A stretch of DNA of 64,000 bases from NCBI RefSeq assembly GCF_009755665.1, contig NZ_CP046622.1, positions 4,898,001-4,962,000 on the forward strand, in the 5' to 3' direction. Of this stretch, positions 26,980-35,430 are shown piece after piece. The notes under the pieces were generated by a model. It did not search any database and was not told the origin of the DNA. It saw only the letters and a program-made list of their open reading frames with translations. Numbering within the stretch: the stretch's first letter is position 1; every line of letters begins with the position of its first letter. The stretch comes from Variovorax paradoxus. Its GTDB lineage: Bacteria; Pseudomonadota; Gammaproteobacteria; Burkholderiales; Burkholderiaceae_C. The position numbers were made by a program, and so were the translations under genes.

Positions 26980-27800
26980 TCGAGACGCTCCAGCACAGCC
27001 AGCGTCGGCGCCGACTGGTTCATTGTGTAGAAATGCAGCGCCGGCGCGCCGCCATCGCGCAGGCGCGCGCAGAGGTCGGCCACCACGTCGAGGCCAAAGG
27101 CCTTGATGGATGCCGTGTCGTCGCCGAAGCCCTGCAGCCGCAGGCGAATCCAGCGCGGAATCTCGGCGCCGCAGGCGTCGGAGAAGCGCATGAGCTGCGT
27201 CGAGCTGATGATCGGCATGACGCCCGGGACGATCGGCGTGTCGAGCCCCAGCTTGCGGGCGTCGTCGACAAAACGGAAATACGCCTCGGGGCTGAAGAAG
27301 TACTGCGTGATCGCCGAATCGGCGCCGGCCTTCACCTTGGCGGCAAAGGCCTGCATGTCGGCTTCCGGCGAACGCGCCTGCGGATGCACCTCGGGGTAGC
27401 AGGCAACCTCGATGTGGAAGTCGCGGCCGGTTTCTTCGCGAATGAAGGCCACGAGATCGCTCGCGTATAGAAATTCGCCGCCGATGCCGTAGCCGCTCGG
27501 CAGGTCGCCGCGCAGGGCCACCAGACGCTTCACGCCCATGGCCTTGAGTTCGGCCAACTGCTCGCGCACGGTGGCGCGCGTCGCGCCGATGCACGAGAAA
27601 TGGCTGGCGGCATCCACGCCTTCGGACAATATCTCCTGCACCGCGCCAAAAGTGCCCTGGTGCGTGGAGCCGCCCGCACCGTAGGTGACCGAGCAGAACT
27701 CGGGCTTGCGCGCATACAGCTGCTGGCGCACCGCACGCAGCTTGACCGCGCCTTCAGGCGTCTTGGTCGGAAAGAATTCGAAGCTCAGCGGAAGGCGCAC
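26976..27800 (-). CDS. metF: methylenetetrahydrofolate reductase, GTG start
   Basis: The 274-residue TIM-barrel flavoprotein begins SFEFFPTKTPEG and contains SVTYGAGGST, ALRGDLP and the FAD-binding region through QYFFSPEAY. It makes 5-methyl-THF for homocysteine remethylation. The GTG at 27800 is preceded by TTAAGGAGACGCAG, an almost perfect ribosome site; longer readings add residues that belong to the upstream methyltransferase gene. It is the third gene of the ahcY operon. Confidence 0.95.
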   Translation of the reverse strand: MRLPLSFEFFPTKTPEGAVKLRAVRQQLYARKPEFCSVTYGAGGSTHQGTFGAVQEILSEGVDAASHFSCIGATRATVREQLAELKAMGVKRLVALRGDLPSGYGIGGEFLYASDLVAFIREETGRDFHIEVACYPEVHPQARSPEADMQAFAAKVKAGADSAITQYFFSPEAYFRFVDDARKLGLDTPIVPGVMPIISSTQLMRFSDACGAEIPRWIRLRLQGFGDDTASIKAFGLDVVADLCARLRDGGAPALHFYTMNQSAPTLAVLERLD

Positions 27801-27810
27801 CTGCGTCTCC

Positions 27811-28599
27811 TTAAGAGCCGTCCGCTTGAACAGCGCGCACGGCGTGAATGAAAAACTCGCGGTTGCCGTCGCCACCGGCGATCGGGCTGTCGAACCACTG
27901 CAACACGCGAAGCTCGAGGGCTTCGCAGGCATCGCGAAGGCGCTTTTCGACCACGGCGTACATCGACTCGTCGCGCACAATGCCGCCCTTGCCGACCTGC
28001 CCCGGCTGCAGCTCGAACTGCGGCTTGACCAGCATCAGCAGGTGGCCGTCGTCGGCCAGGAACGGCATCAGCGCCGGCAGCACCAACGTCTGCGAAATGA
28101 ACGACAGGTCGCCGACGATGAGGTCGAAGCGCAGATCGGAAGGCTCCTCGCCCTCCTCTTGCAGATCGTCCGCCGACAACGCACGCGCATTGACGCCTTC
28201 GACGGCGACAACCCGCTCATCCTCGCGCAACCGCGCATGCAACTGCCCGTGGCCCACGTCGACGCCCACTACCTTTGCGGCGCCGCGCTGCAGCAGGCAA
28301 TCGGTAAACCCGCCGGTCGATTGGCCGACGTCGAGGCACAGCTTGCCCGATGGGTCCAGGCCGCTTGCGGCCAGCGCACCTTCGAGCTTGAGCCCGCCGC
28401 GCGACACGTAGCGGGCCTCCGCCGCATTGTCGAGTTCGACCTCGGCCGACTCGGGCACTTCGTCGCGGTTCTTCACGACGGAGCGCCATGCGTCGCCCGC
28501 ACCCGCGTCTCGCCAGCGCATGCCGCCGGCAATCAGCCGCACGGCCTGCGAGCGCGACGCGGCAAAGCCGCGTTCGACCAGCAATTGATCAGCGCGCAT
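27811..28599 (-). CDS. tlyA: TlyA-family S4-domain rRNA methyltransferase
   Basis: The 262-residue protein opens with an S4 RNA-binding domain (MRADQLLVERGFAASRSQAVRLI). An FtsJ-like methyltransferase follows, with the SAM loop LDVGQSTGGFTDCLLQRG and the catalytic region VGDLSFISQTLVLP. Family members 2'-O-methylate rRNA and were once called hemolysins. It lies between ahcY and metF, so its SAH by-product would be cleared by the gene just upstream. The gap from the ahcY stop is zero to one base. Confidence 0.88.
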   Translation of the reverse strand: MRADQLLVERGFAASRSQAVRLIAGGMRWRDAGAGDAWRSVVKNRDEVPESAEVELDNAAEARYVSRGGLKLEGALAASGLDPSGKLCLDVGQSTGGFTDCLLQRGAAKVVGVDVGHGQLHARLREDERVVAVEGVNARALSADDLQEEGEEPSDLRFDLIVGDLSFISQTLVLPALMPFLADDGHLLMLVKPQFELQPGQVGKGGIVRDESMYAVVEKRLRDACEALELRVLQWFDSPIAGGDGNREFFIHAVRAVQADGS

Positions 28600-30039
28600 T
28601 CAGTACCGGTACGTGTCCGCCTTGTACGGACCCGCCTTGTTCACGCCAATGTAGGCGGCCTGTTCGTCGGTCAGCTCGGTGAGCATGGCGCCAACCTTCT
28701 TCAGGTGCAGGCGCGCGACCTTTTCGTCCAGGTGCTTGGGCAGCACGTAGACCTTGCCGGCCTGGTAGGCATCGGGCTTGGTGAAGAGCTCGATCTGGGC
28801 GATGGTCTGGTTCGCGAACGACGACGACATCACGAAGCTCGGGTGGCCCGTGCCGCAACCCAGGTTCACGAGACGGCCCTTGGCCAGCAGGATGATCTTC
28901 TTGCCGTCCGGGAAGGTGATGTGGTCGACCTGCGGCTTGATCTCTTCCCACTCGTACTTCTCGATCGACGCCACGTCGATTTCGTTGTCGAAGTGGCCGA
29001 TGTTGCAGACGATGGCCTGGTCCTTCATCGCAGCCATGTGCTCATGGCGGATCACGTCCTTGTTGCCCGTGGTGGTCACGAAGATGTCGGCCTTGTCGGC
29101 GGCGTATTCCATGGTGACGACCTTGTAGCCTTCCATTGCGGCCTGCAGTGCGTTGATGGGGTCGATCTCGGTCACCCACACCTGGGCGCTCAGTGCGCGC
29201 AGCGCCTGGGCCGAGCCCTTGCCCACGTCGCCGTAGCCGGCCACGCAAGCCACCTTGCCGGCAATCATCACGTCGGTGGCGCGCTTGATGCCATCCACGA
29301 GCGATTCGCGGCAGCCGTACAGGTTGTCGAACTTGCTCTTGGTGACCGAATCGTTCACGTTGATGGCGCGAAACAGCAGCGTGCCCTTGGCGCTCATCTC
29401 GTTCAGGCGGTGCACGCCGGTCGTCGTTTCTTCGGTCACGCCGATGATCTCGGCCGACTTGCGCGTGTACCAGGTCGAATCGACGGCCAGCTTGGCCTTG
29501 ATGGCCGCGTAGAGGATGCGCTCTTCCTCGCTGGTCGGGTTGGCGAGCACGCCCAGGTCCTTTTCGGCGCGCTGGCCCAGGTGCATCAGCAGCGTGGCAT
29601 CGCCGCCGTCGTCCAGGATCATGTTCGGGCCTTCGCCCTTCGAACCCTTGGGTCCGAAGTCGAAGATGGCGTGGGTGTAGTCCCAGTAGTCCTTCAGCGA
29701 CTCGCCCTTGATTGCGAACACCGGCGTGCCGGCGGCGGCAATGGCGGCGGCAGCATGGTCCTGCGTCGAGAAGATGTTGCACGAGGCCCAGCGAACGGTG
29801 GCGCCGAGCGCCTGCAGCGTCTCGATGAGCACGGCGGTCTGGATCGTCATGTGCAGCGAACCCGTGATGCGCGCGCCATTGAGCGGCTGCGCCTTCGAGA
29901 ACTCTTCGCGGATGGCCATCAGGCCAGGCATTTCGGTTTCCGCGATGCGGATTTCCTTGCGGCCCCAGGCGGCCAGCGACAGGTCGGCAATCGCCTGGTC
30001 GGCGGAGGAAACGGGGGTGGGCTTGAGAACAGCGCTCAT
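28600..30039 (-). CDS. ahcY: adenosylhomocysteinase
   Basis: The 479-residue enzyme has the NAD-binding motif [14 protein letters not shown], the substrate region [16 protein letters not shown] and the C-terminal KADTYRY tail that ends all long AHCY proteins. It splits S-adenosylhomocysteine into adenosine and homocysteine. It leads the operon ahcY-tlyA-metF-rlpA and is preceded by an SAH riboswitch and a promoter on the same strand. Confidence 0.98.
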   Translation of the reverse strand: MSAVLKPTPVSSADQAIADLSLAAWGRKEIRIAETEMPGLMAIREEFSKAQPLNGARITGSLHMTIQTAVLIETLQALGATVRWASCNIFSTQDHAAAAIAAAGTPVFAIKGESLKDYWDYTHAIFDFGPKGSKGEGPNMILDDGGDATLLMHLGQRAEKDLGVLANPTSEEERILYAAIKAKLAVDSTWYTRKSAEIIGVTEETTTGVHRLNEMSAKGTLLFRAINVNDSVTKSKFDNLYGCRESLVDGIKRATDVMIAGKVACVAGYGDVGKGSAQALRALSAQVWVTEIDPINALQAAMEGYKVVTMEYAADKADIFVTTTGNKDVIRHEHMAAMKDQAIVCNIGHFDNEIDVASIEKYEWEEIKPQVDHITFPDGKKIILLAKGRLVNLGCGTGHPSFVMSSSFANQTIAQIELFTKPDAYQAGKVYVLPKHLDEKVARLHLKKVGAMLTELTDEQAAYIGVNKAGPYKADTYRY

Positions 30040-30090
30040 GAGAACTCCAACAAAGCAAGTTTGAAAGGTGCCACTGCGTTCGGGGAAAAG

Positions 30091-30172
30091 ACTCACCGCG
30101 AGAACAGCGGGTGAGCGTGGTTGCGATGTAGTCCGAGCCTCACGCCTGATGGCGCTGCAACGCTCCTCGGAA
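30091..30172 (-). promoter_or_regulatory. SAH riboswitch controlling ahcY
   Basis: On the minus strand the conserved SAH aptamer words are in order: CCGAGGAGCGTTGCAGC (30170-30154), then AGGCTCGG, then CGCTCACC ending near 30110. CCGAG pairs with CTCGG, and the GAGCG strand can pair with CGCTC, as in the known pseudoknotted aptamer. A possible competing hairpin, CTCACCCGC with GCGGTGAG (30115-30092), is followed by TCTTTT, so ligand binding could prevent termination. Binding of SAH would raise ahcY expression. Confidence 0.85.
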
Positions 30173-30178
30173 CGGGGG

Positions 30179-30207
30179 ATTGTAAACGGGGTGGGGAGGC
30201 GAGCCAA
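30179..30207 (-). promoter_or_regulatory. sigma-70 promoter of the ahcY operon
   Basis: On the minus strand TTGGCT (30207-30202) and TACAAT (30184-30179) are spaced by 17 bases. Transcription would begin near 30172, exactly at the 5' edge of the SAH aptamer, so the riboswitch is the first thing transcribed. The rest of the gap up to 30412 shows only the ribosome site of the phasin gene. Confidence 0.72.
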
Positions 30208-30412
30208 TCGCCCGGGCATCCCACATGCCGGAATGTAAGGGCGTGCACGCCTCTTTTGGGTTACCAGGCAAGACCAAGGGAAATCCCGCAGGCAAATTTG
30301 TTGCCGGACCCATCGCCCGCGAGGCCGGCCCGGCGTATCGTGCCGAGGGACTTCGCCGTCCGGCCGGTCCTTGCCATTCACCCGTTCACCCCGACACAGG
30401 AGATACCGCACC

Positions 30413-30925
30413 ATGGCCACAGCCAAGAAAGCCGCCGCGAAGAAAACCACGGCCAGCAGCAGCGACAACAGCAACGGCAGCACCAGGGCATCCGCCCCCG
30501 ATGCCGCCGACATGCTGAATCCGCTGAAGAATCTCAAGGCCATGACAGATCGCCTGCAGGAACTCAACCTGACCGGCGGGGCGAGCAAGCTGCTCGAAAG
30601 CGGCCAGAAGGATCTGCAGGCGCTGATGCAGGCCAACGAAAAGTCCTACCAGGGCCTGCAGACCGTGGTGCAGCGGCAGACGGAGATGATCAAGAACGCC
30701 ATCACCGAATGGCAGACGGCCGCCAAGGAAATGCCCGGCAAGGACCCGAAGGCCAACTTCGCCAAGCTCGACGAACTCGGCCGCCAGTCCTTCCAGCGCG
30801 CCATCGACGACATCAAGGAACTGGCCAACCTGGCCGCCAAGTCGCAGGCCGATGCGTTCGAGCTGGTGCGCCAGCGCATCCAGGCCAATGTGGACGAAGT
30901 GACAAAGATGCTCAAGCGGAAGTAA
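30413..30925 (+). CDS. phasin-family protein
   Basis: The 170-residue protein has a Lys/Ala/Ser-rich low-complexity head (residues 1-30) and then long amphipathic helices (about 35-165) rich in Leu, Gln and Ala, the shape of granule-coating phasins. It would bind the surface of polyhydroxyalkanoate granules. A clear ribosome site, ACAGGAGAT, precedes the ATG at 30413. No pha biosynthesis gene is adjacent. Confidence 0.8.
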   Translation: MATAKKAAAKKTTASSSDNSNGSTRASAPDAADMLNPLKNLKAMTDRLQELNLTGGASKLLESGQKDLQALMQANEKSYQGLQTVVQRQTEMIKNAITEWQTAAKEMPGKDPKANFAKLDELGRQSFQRAIDDIKELANLAAKSQADAFELVRQRIQANVDEVTKMLKRK

Positions 30926-31011
30926 GGCGGCCACGGGGGCGTTCGGGTCCAGGCCGGAGGGTTCCCGGCCGGCCTTCTAAAATCGGGCAATCCCCCTGCA
31001 GATTGCCCACC

Positions 31012-32640
31012 TTGTCTTTTGTTGCCGAAACCCGCCGCCGTCGCACCTTCGCGATCATTTCCCACCCTGACGCCGGCAAGACCACGCTGACCGAGAAGCT
31101 GCTGCTTTTCTCCGGCGCGATCCAGATTGCCGGCTCGGTGAAGGCGCGCAAGGCTTCGCGCCACGCCACGTCCGACTGGATGGAAATCGAAAAGCAGCGC
31201 GGCATTTCGGTGGCCTCGTCGGTCATGCAGATGCTGTACCGCGACCACGTGATCAACCTGCTCGACACGCCGGGCCACAAGGACTTCTCCGAAGACACCT
31301 ACCGCGTGCTCACTGCCGTCGACTCGGCCCTGATGGTGATCGACGCGGCCAACGGCGTGGAAGCGCAGACGCGGCGGCTGATCGAGGTTTGCCGCCAGCG
31401 CGACACGCCCATCATCACCTTCGTCAACAAGATGGACCGCGAAGTGCGCGAGCCTCTCGACATCCTGGACGAAGTGGAGCGCGAGCTCGGCATGCCCTGC
31501 GTGCCGATGACCTGGCCGGTGGGCCAGGGCAAGAGCTTCCGCGGGATCATGAACCTGCGCACACAGACGATGACGGTGTTCGAGTCGGGCAGCGAGCGGC
31601 TGCCGCAAGACTTCGAGACCAGTCCGCTATCGGAGCGCGACACGCTCACCCAGCGCTTCGGCGCTGATTTCGAATCCGCCATGGACAGCATGGAGCTGGC
31701 GACCGGAGCCTCGCCCACCTGGGACCGCGAGGCCTTCCTGGCCGGCAAGCAGACGCCCGTGTTCTTCGGCTCCGGCGTGAACAACTTCGGCGTGATGGAA
31801 GTGCTCGACGCACTGGTCGACCTTGCGCCTTCGCCGCAGTCGCGCACCAGCACCACCATGGTCAATCGCCAGCCGGTAGTGAAGGAGATCCAGCCCGAGG
31901 ACAAGGACTTCGCGGGCGTGGTCTTCAAGGTGCAGGCCAACATGGACGCCAACCACCGCGACCGCATCGCCTTCGTGCGCATGGCCTCGGGCAAGTACAC
32001 GCCGGGCATGAAACTCAAGGTGCAGCGCACCGCCAAGGAGCTGCGTCCCACCAGCGTCGTCACCTTCATGAGCCAGCGCCGCGAGGCGGTCGAAGAGGCC
32101 TACGCGGGCGACATCGTGGGCTTTACCACGCATGGCGGCGTGCAGCTGGGCGACACCATCACCGACGGTGCGAGCCTGCAGTTCACCGGCTTGCCCTTCT
32201 TCGCGCCTGAACTCTTCATGACCGTGATCCTGAAGAACCCGCTGCGCACCAAGCAATTGCAGCAGGGCCTCGCCCAGCTCGGTGAGGAAGGTGCCATCCA
32301 GGTGTTCCGCCCCGAAATCGGCGGCCCGATGCTGCTGGGCGCGGTCGGCCAACTGCAGTTCGAAGTGGTGCAGCACCGGCTGAAGGCCGAGTACGACGCG
32401 GATGTGCGGCTCGAAGGTTGCCAGTACACCGGCGCACGCTGGATCACGGCCGACTCGCCGGCCGAACTGCGCGAGTTCGTCAACGCCTACCCGCAACGCA
32501 TGGCAAGGGACGCCGCCGATACGCTGGCCTTCCTGTGCACTTCGCCTTACGACGTGCGGCTGGCGCAGGAGCGCTTTCCGAAGATTCATTTCCATCCGCT
32601 GCGGGAGCACGCGGGCCTGGCGCTGCAGAGCGCGGGCTGA
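31012..32640 (+). CDS. prfC: peptide chain release factor 3
   Basis: The 542-residue translational GTPase starts MSFVAETRRRRTF at a TTG. It carries G1 HPDAGKTT, G3 DTPGHKDF and G4 NKMDR, followed by domain II and the RF3-specific C-terminal domain (GAVGQLQFEVVQHRLKAEY). RF3 recycles RF1 and RF2 after termination. The TTG choice rests on the fit of length and on the first residues; no ATG or GTG lies nearer the conserved start. Confidence 0.95.
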   Translation: MSFVAETRRRRTFAIISHPDAGKTTLTEKLLLFSGAIQIAGSVKARKASRHATSDWMEIEKQRGISVASSVMQMLYRDHVINLLDTPGHKDFSEDTYRVLTAVDSALMVIDAANGVEAQTRRLIEVCRQRDTPIITFVNKMDREVREPLDILDEVERELGMPCVPMTWPVGQGKSFRGIMNLRTQTMTVFESGSERLPQDFETSPLSERDTLTQRFGADFESAMDSMELATGASPTWDREAFLAGKQTPVFFGSGVNNFGVMEVLDALVDLAPSPQSRTSTTMVNRQPVVKEIQPEDKDFAGVVFKVQANMDANHRDRIAFVRMASGKYTPGMKLKVQRTAKELRPTSVVTFMSQRREAVEEAYAGDIVGFTTHGGVQLGDTITDGASLQFTGLPFFAPELFMTVILKNPLRTKQLQQGLAQLGEEGAIQVFRPEIGGPMLLGAVGQLQFEVVQHRLKAEYDADVRLEGCQYTGARWITADSPAELREFVNAYPQRMARDAADTLAFLCTSPYDVRLAQERFPKIHFHPLREHAGLALQSAG

Positions 32641-32647
32641 GCCGGGC

Positions 32648-33484
32648 ATGCGCCAGCCGTCCTCCCTGCCGCCCTCCCCCACCCACCTGCTGCCGCTGGC
32701 GCAATGGCCGGCGGCGGCGCGCAGTGCGCTCATCGGCGTGTTCACCGACATCGACGACACGCTCACCAGCGAGGGCGCGATCACGGCCGATGCACTGCAG
32801 GCGCTCGGCGACCTCAAGGCAGCCGGGCTCTCCATCGTGGCAATCACCGGACGGCCTGTAGGCTGGAGCCTGCCCTTCGTCAACACCTGGCCGGTCGACG
32901 CCATCGTGGCCGAGAACGGCGCGGTGGCATTGCTGCCGGCCGCCGGTGGCAAGATCGAAAAGCGCTACCAGCAAGACGCCCCCACGCGCGCCGCCAACTT
33001 CGAGCGCATGCAGGCCGTGCTGGCTCGCATCGAGCGCGACATTCCAGGCGCCAGCCGCGCCACCGATTCACCGGGCCGCGAGACCGACATTGCCGTCGAC
33101 CACAGCGAGTTCGTGCAGCTGAGCGACCAGACCATCGCCCATGTGGTGGAACTGATGCGAAGCGAGGGCATGCACGCCACGGTGAGCAGCATCCACATCA
33201 ACGGCTGGTACGGCGACAACGACAAGCTGGAAGGCGCGCGCTGGATCGTGCACGAGCTCTGGGGACGCACGCTGGAGGACGAGCTCGATCGCTGGGCCTA
33301 CGTGGGCGACTCCACCAACGACCAGCTGATGTTCCGCACCTTCGCAAGCAGCATCGGCGTGGCCAACGTTGCGCGATTTGTGCCGCAGCTGGAGCACTTG
33401 CCGCGCTACGTGACGAACGGGGAGCGCGGCACGGGCTTTGCCGAGGCGGCGCGCGCCGTGCTTTCGGCGCGCGCTACTCGCTGA
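32648..33484 (+). CDS. HAD-IIB family phosphatase
   Basis: The 278-residue protein has the HAD motif TDIDDTLT, with D34 the likely nucleophile and D36 the acid/base. It also has ITGRPVGWS and a late GDSTND motif that binds magnesium, and a cap domain lies between them as in sucrose- or mannosylglycerate-phosphatase relatives. The exact sugar phosphate is unknown. It starts seven bases after prfC, and its last 11 bases overlap the convergent MFS gene. Confidence 0.8.
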   Translation: MRQPSSLPPSPTHLLPLAQWPAAARSALIGVFTDIDDTLTSEGAITADALQALGDLKAAGLSIVAITGRPVGWSLPFVNTWPVDAIVAENGAVALLPAAGGKIEKRYQQDAPTRAANFERMQAVLARIERDIPGASRATDSPGRETDIAVDHSEFVQLSDQTIAHVVELMRSEGMHATVSSIHINGWYGDNDKLEGARWIVHELWGRTLEDELDRWAYVGDSTNDQLMFRTFASSIGVANVARFVPQLEHLPRYVTNGERGTGFAEAARAVLSARATR

Positions 33485-34739
33485 CCGGCAGGCTGCGCAC
33501 CGAAGCGCCCCGCAGTGCCGCCCATTGGCGCCAGGCGCCGAAAGCTGCGATAACCAGCAGCACCGCCGCATAGCCTTCCGCCACGCGCAGCAGCCCCAGC
33601 GGCGCCACCAAAAAGCCCGCGAGCATTGCGGGCAGGCTGAACGCAAGGTACGAGACCACGAAGATGGCCGCGAACAACTCGCCGCGCTCGTGCGCACCGG
33701 CAAGCGGGGCGAGAATTTGAATCAGCGCCGAGAACGCGCCGCCGAAGCCGATTCCCGCGACCGCCGTACCGATGAAGAAAAGCGCGAGCGACCGCGTGGC
33801 CAGCGAAGCCAGCAGCAACACCAGCCCCGCCGCGATGCTGACTGTGCCAAAGACGACCGAACGAGGCGCGCCCAAGCGGCCCAGCAGCGTGGGGGCAACC
33901 GCGCCAAAGCCCGACAGCACCGCAATCGTGAGGCCGTTGACCACGCCGTTGTCGATGCCGAACACGTAATGCATCAGCGTGGGCGCGAGCGACAGTTGCA
34001 GCCCGCCGAGTGCCCACACCACGACGAACACCGGCAGGCCGCGTGCAAACTCGCGCCGCGCCCGCGCGGGAATCGACACGCGCGGCACCAGCGAGGCCAA
34101 CGCGCCGGCACGCGGCGTCACGGTTTCCGGCAGCCACAGCACGGCAACTGCGCCCAGCGCAAACACCGCAACCAGCACACCGAAGACCAGCGCCACCGGC
34201 ACGCCGGTGAACTTCACCGCCATGCCCGTCAGCAGCGCCCCCACCGCAAGCCCGGCAAGCGGCGACACGCTCGTGATCAACGCCCCCAGCCGCTTGCGCG
34301 ACGCGGGCGCCGCCTCGACCACTGCGGCGCTCAGTGCGCCGCTCGCCACGCCCGTGGCCACGCCTTGCACGATGCGCGCGGCAATCAGCCCCGTGATGTC
34401 ATGCGCCCACAAGAAGAGCCCCATGGCCCCAGCCTGGAGCACCAGCGCCGCCAGCACCACCGGCCGGCGCCCGATGTAGTCCGACAGCGACCCCGCCACC
34501 AGCAGCGAGATCAGGAGCGCGATCGCATAGACCGCAAAGGCCACCGTGAGCATCGACGCCGAAAAACCCCAGGCATGCTGGAACACCACGAACAGGGGTG
34601 ATGGCGCGGCGGCCGCAAAGAAGAACGCAAAGAGCACCGCCCCCAGCAAGGCGAAGCTGAGCGGCGCCGGCAGGCGCCGGGGGTTCGAGCGGGCCGCGGC
34701 GGCTGTGGCAACCGCGAGTTCAGGGCAGGAGGACGACAT
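33474..34739 (-). CDS. MFS transporter
   Basis: The 421-residue protein has 12 hydrophobic spans and the MFS loop motif GSLSDYIGRRPV between TM2 and TM3. It resembles drug:proton antiporters of the DHA1 type. It is divergent from a TetR-family gene 88 bases away, the usual arrangement for a self-regulated efflux system. Inverted TTAACGCAA / TTGCGTTAA sequences in the gap are likely operators. The substrate is unknown. Confidence 0.85.
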   Translation of the reverse strand: MSSSCPELAVATAAAARSNPRRLPAPLSFALLGAVLFAFFFAAAAPSPLFVVFQHAWGFSASMLTVAFAVYAIALLISLLVAGSLSDYIGRRPVVLAALVLQAGAMGLFLWAHDITGLIAARIVQGVATGVASGALSAAVVEAAPASRKRLGALITSVSPLAGLAVGALLTGMAVKFTGVPVALVFGVLVAVFALGAVAVLWLPETVTPRAGALASLVPRVSIPARARREFARGLPVFVVVWALGGLQLSLAPTLMHYVFGIDNGVVNGLTIAVLSGFGAVAPTLLGRLGAPRSVVFGTVSIAAGLVLLLASLATRSLALFFIGTAVAGIGFGGAFSALIQILAPLAGAHERGELFAAIFVVSYLAFSLPAMLAGFLVAPLGLLRVAEGYAAVLLVIAAFGAWRQWAALRGASVRSLPVSE

Positions 34740-34748
34740 GGCAGATCC

Positions 34749-34818
34749 TTAACGCAACTTTTTTGGCTTTTGCGATTCTAGACCTCCATATCCTCTAAAG
34801 CAAATATCTTTGCGTTAA
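34749..34818. promoter_or_regulatory. candidate TetR operator region between MFS and regulator genes
   Basis: The 88-base divergent gap contains TTAACGCAA (34749-34757) and its exact inverse TTGCGTTAA (34810-34818), plus a short palindrome GCAAA-TATC-TTTGC (34800-34813) just before the TetR gene start. The region is AT-rich, as expected of the promoters. The symmetric sites suggest binding by the adjacent regulator. Confidence 0.5.
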
Positions 34819-34827
34819 AGTGTTGCC

Positions 34828-35430
34828 ATGAATGATGTCGTCCTTCCCAGCAAACGTCCCGGTGGCCGCAGCGCACAAGTGCAGGCGCTGGTGCGCACCG
34901 CCCTCGAGGAACTGGTGGCCGAACAGGGCCGCGAGCGCGTGACCGTGCCGGCCGTGGCCGAACGCGCGGGCGTCAGCGCCTCGAGCATCTACCGGCGGTG
35001 GGGCGACCTGTCAGGCCTCCTGGCCGAAACCGCGACCCACCGGCTCGACCCGAACCGGCCCCTGCCCGATACGGGTTCGCTGCGGCAAGACCTGGTGGCT
35101 TGGGCGCAGGAACTCATCACCCATCTGGCGCAGCCCTGCAGCAAGTCCTTGTTGAAGGCCGCAGCCGCGCTGGCCAACGACGGCGCAGACACCGACTGCC
35201 TGCGCAACCGCCGCAAGGAGGCGGCCACGCTGGTCGAGCAGGCGCGCGCCCGCGGCGAGCATGCGCCCGAAACACAGCAGGTGATCGATCACCTGATCGC
35301 GCCCATCGTCTTCCGGCTGGTGTTTGGCGCCGAGCCGGTAAAGCCCGAGCTCGCCCAGCGGCTGGTGGGCGAGCTGTTCGCAATCAGTTCGTCTTCGGCT
35401 GTTCCTTCGCCAGGCCCAGCTTCTCGATGA
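34828..35430 (+). CDS. TetR/AcrR family transcriptional regulator
   Basis: The 200-residue protein has an N-terminal TetR helix-turn-helix (about residues 36-58: VTVPAVAERAGVSASSIYRRWGD) and a C-terminal ligand domain with a PAFR-like WxY replaced by an Ala-rich helix. It is divergent from the MFS efflux gene, which it probably represses. Its 3' end overlaps the convergent Bug protein gene by 47 bases, so the last residues (after about 185) lie opposite another coding sequence. Confidence 0.85.
   Translation: MNDVVLPSKRPGGRSAQVQALVRTALEELVAEQGRERVTVPAVAERAGVSASSIYRRWGDLSGLLAETATHRLDPNRPLPDTGSLRQDLVAWAQELITHLAQPCSKSLLKAAAALANDGADTDCLRNRRKEAATLVEQARARGEHAPETQQVIDHLIAPIVFRLVFGAEPVKPELAQRLVGELFAISSSSAVPSPGPASR

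Noticed and set aside
27685..30114. Plus-strand open frame of about 800 residues opposite metF, tlyA and ahcY
   Set aside because: It crosses three well-supported genes and the riboswitch leader, and its translation resembles reverse-frame His/Val/Arg-rich noise.
30951..30976. Possible terminator after the phasin gene (GGCCGG / CCGGCC stem)
   Set aside because: The stem is followed only by TTCT, without a T run, so it is not a convincing intrinsic terminator.
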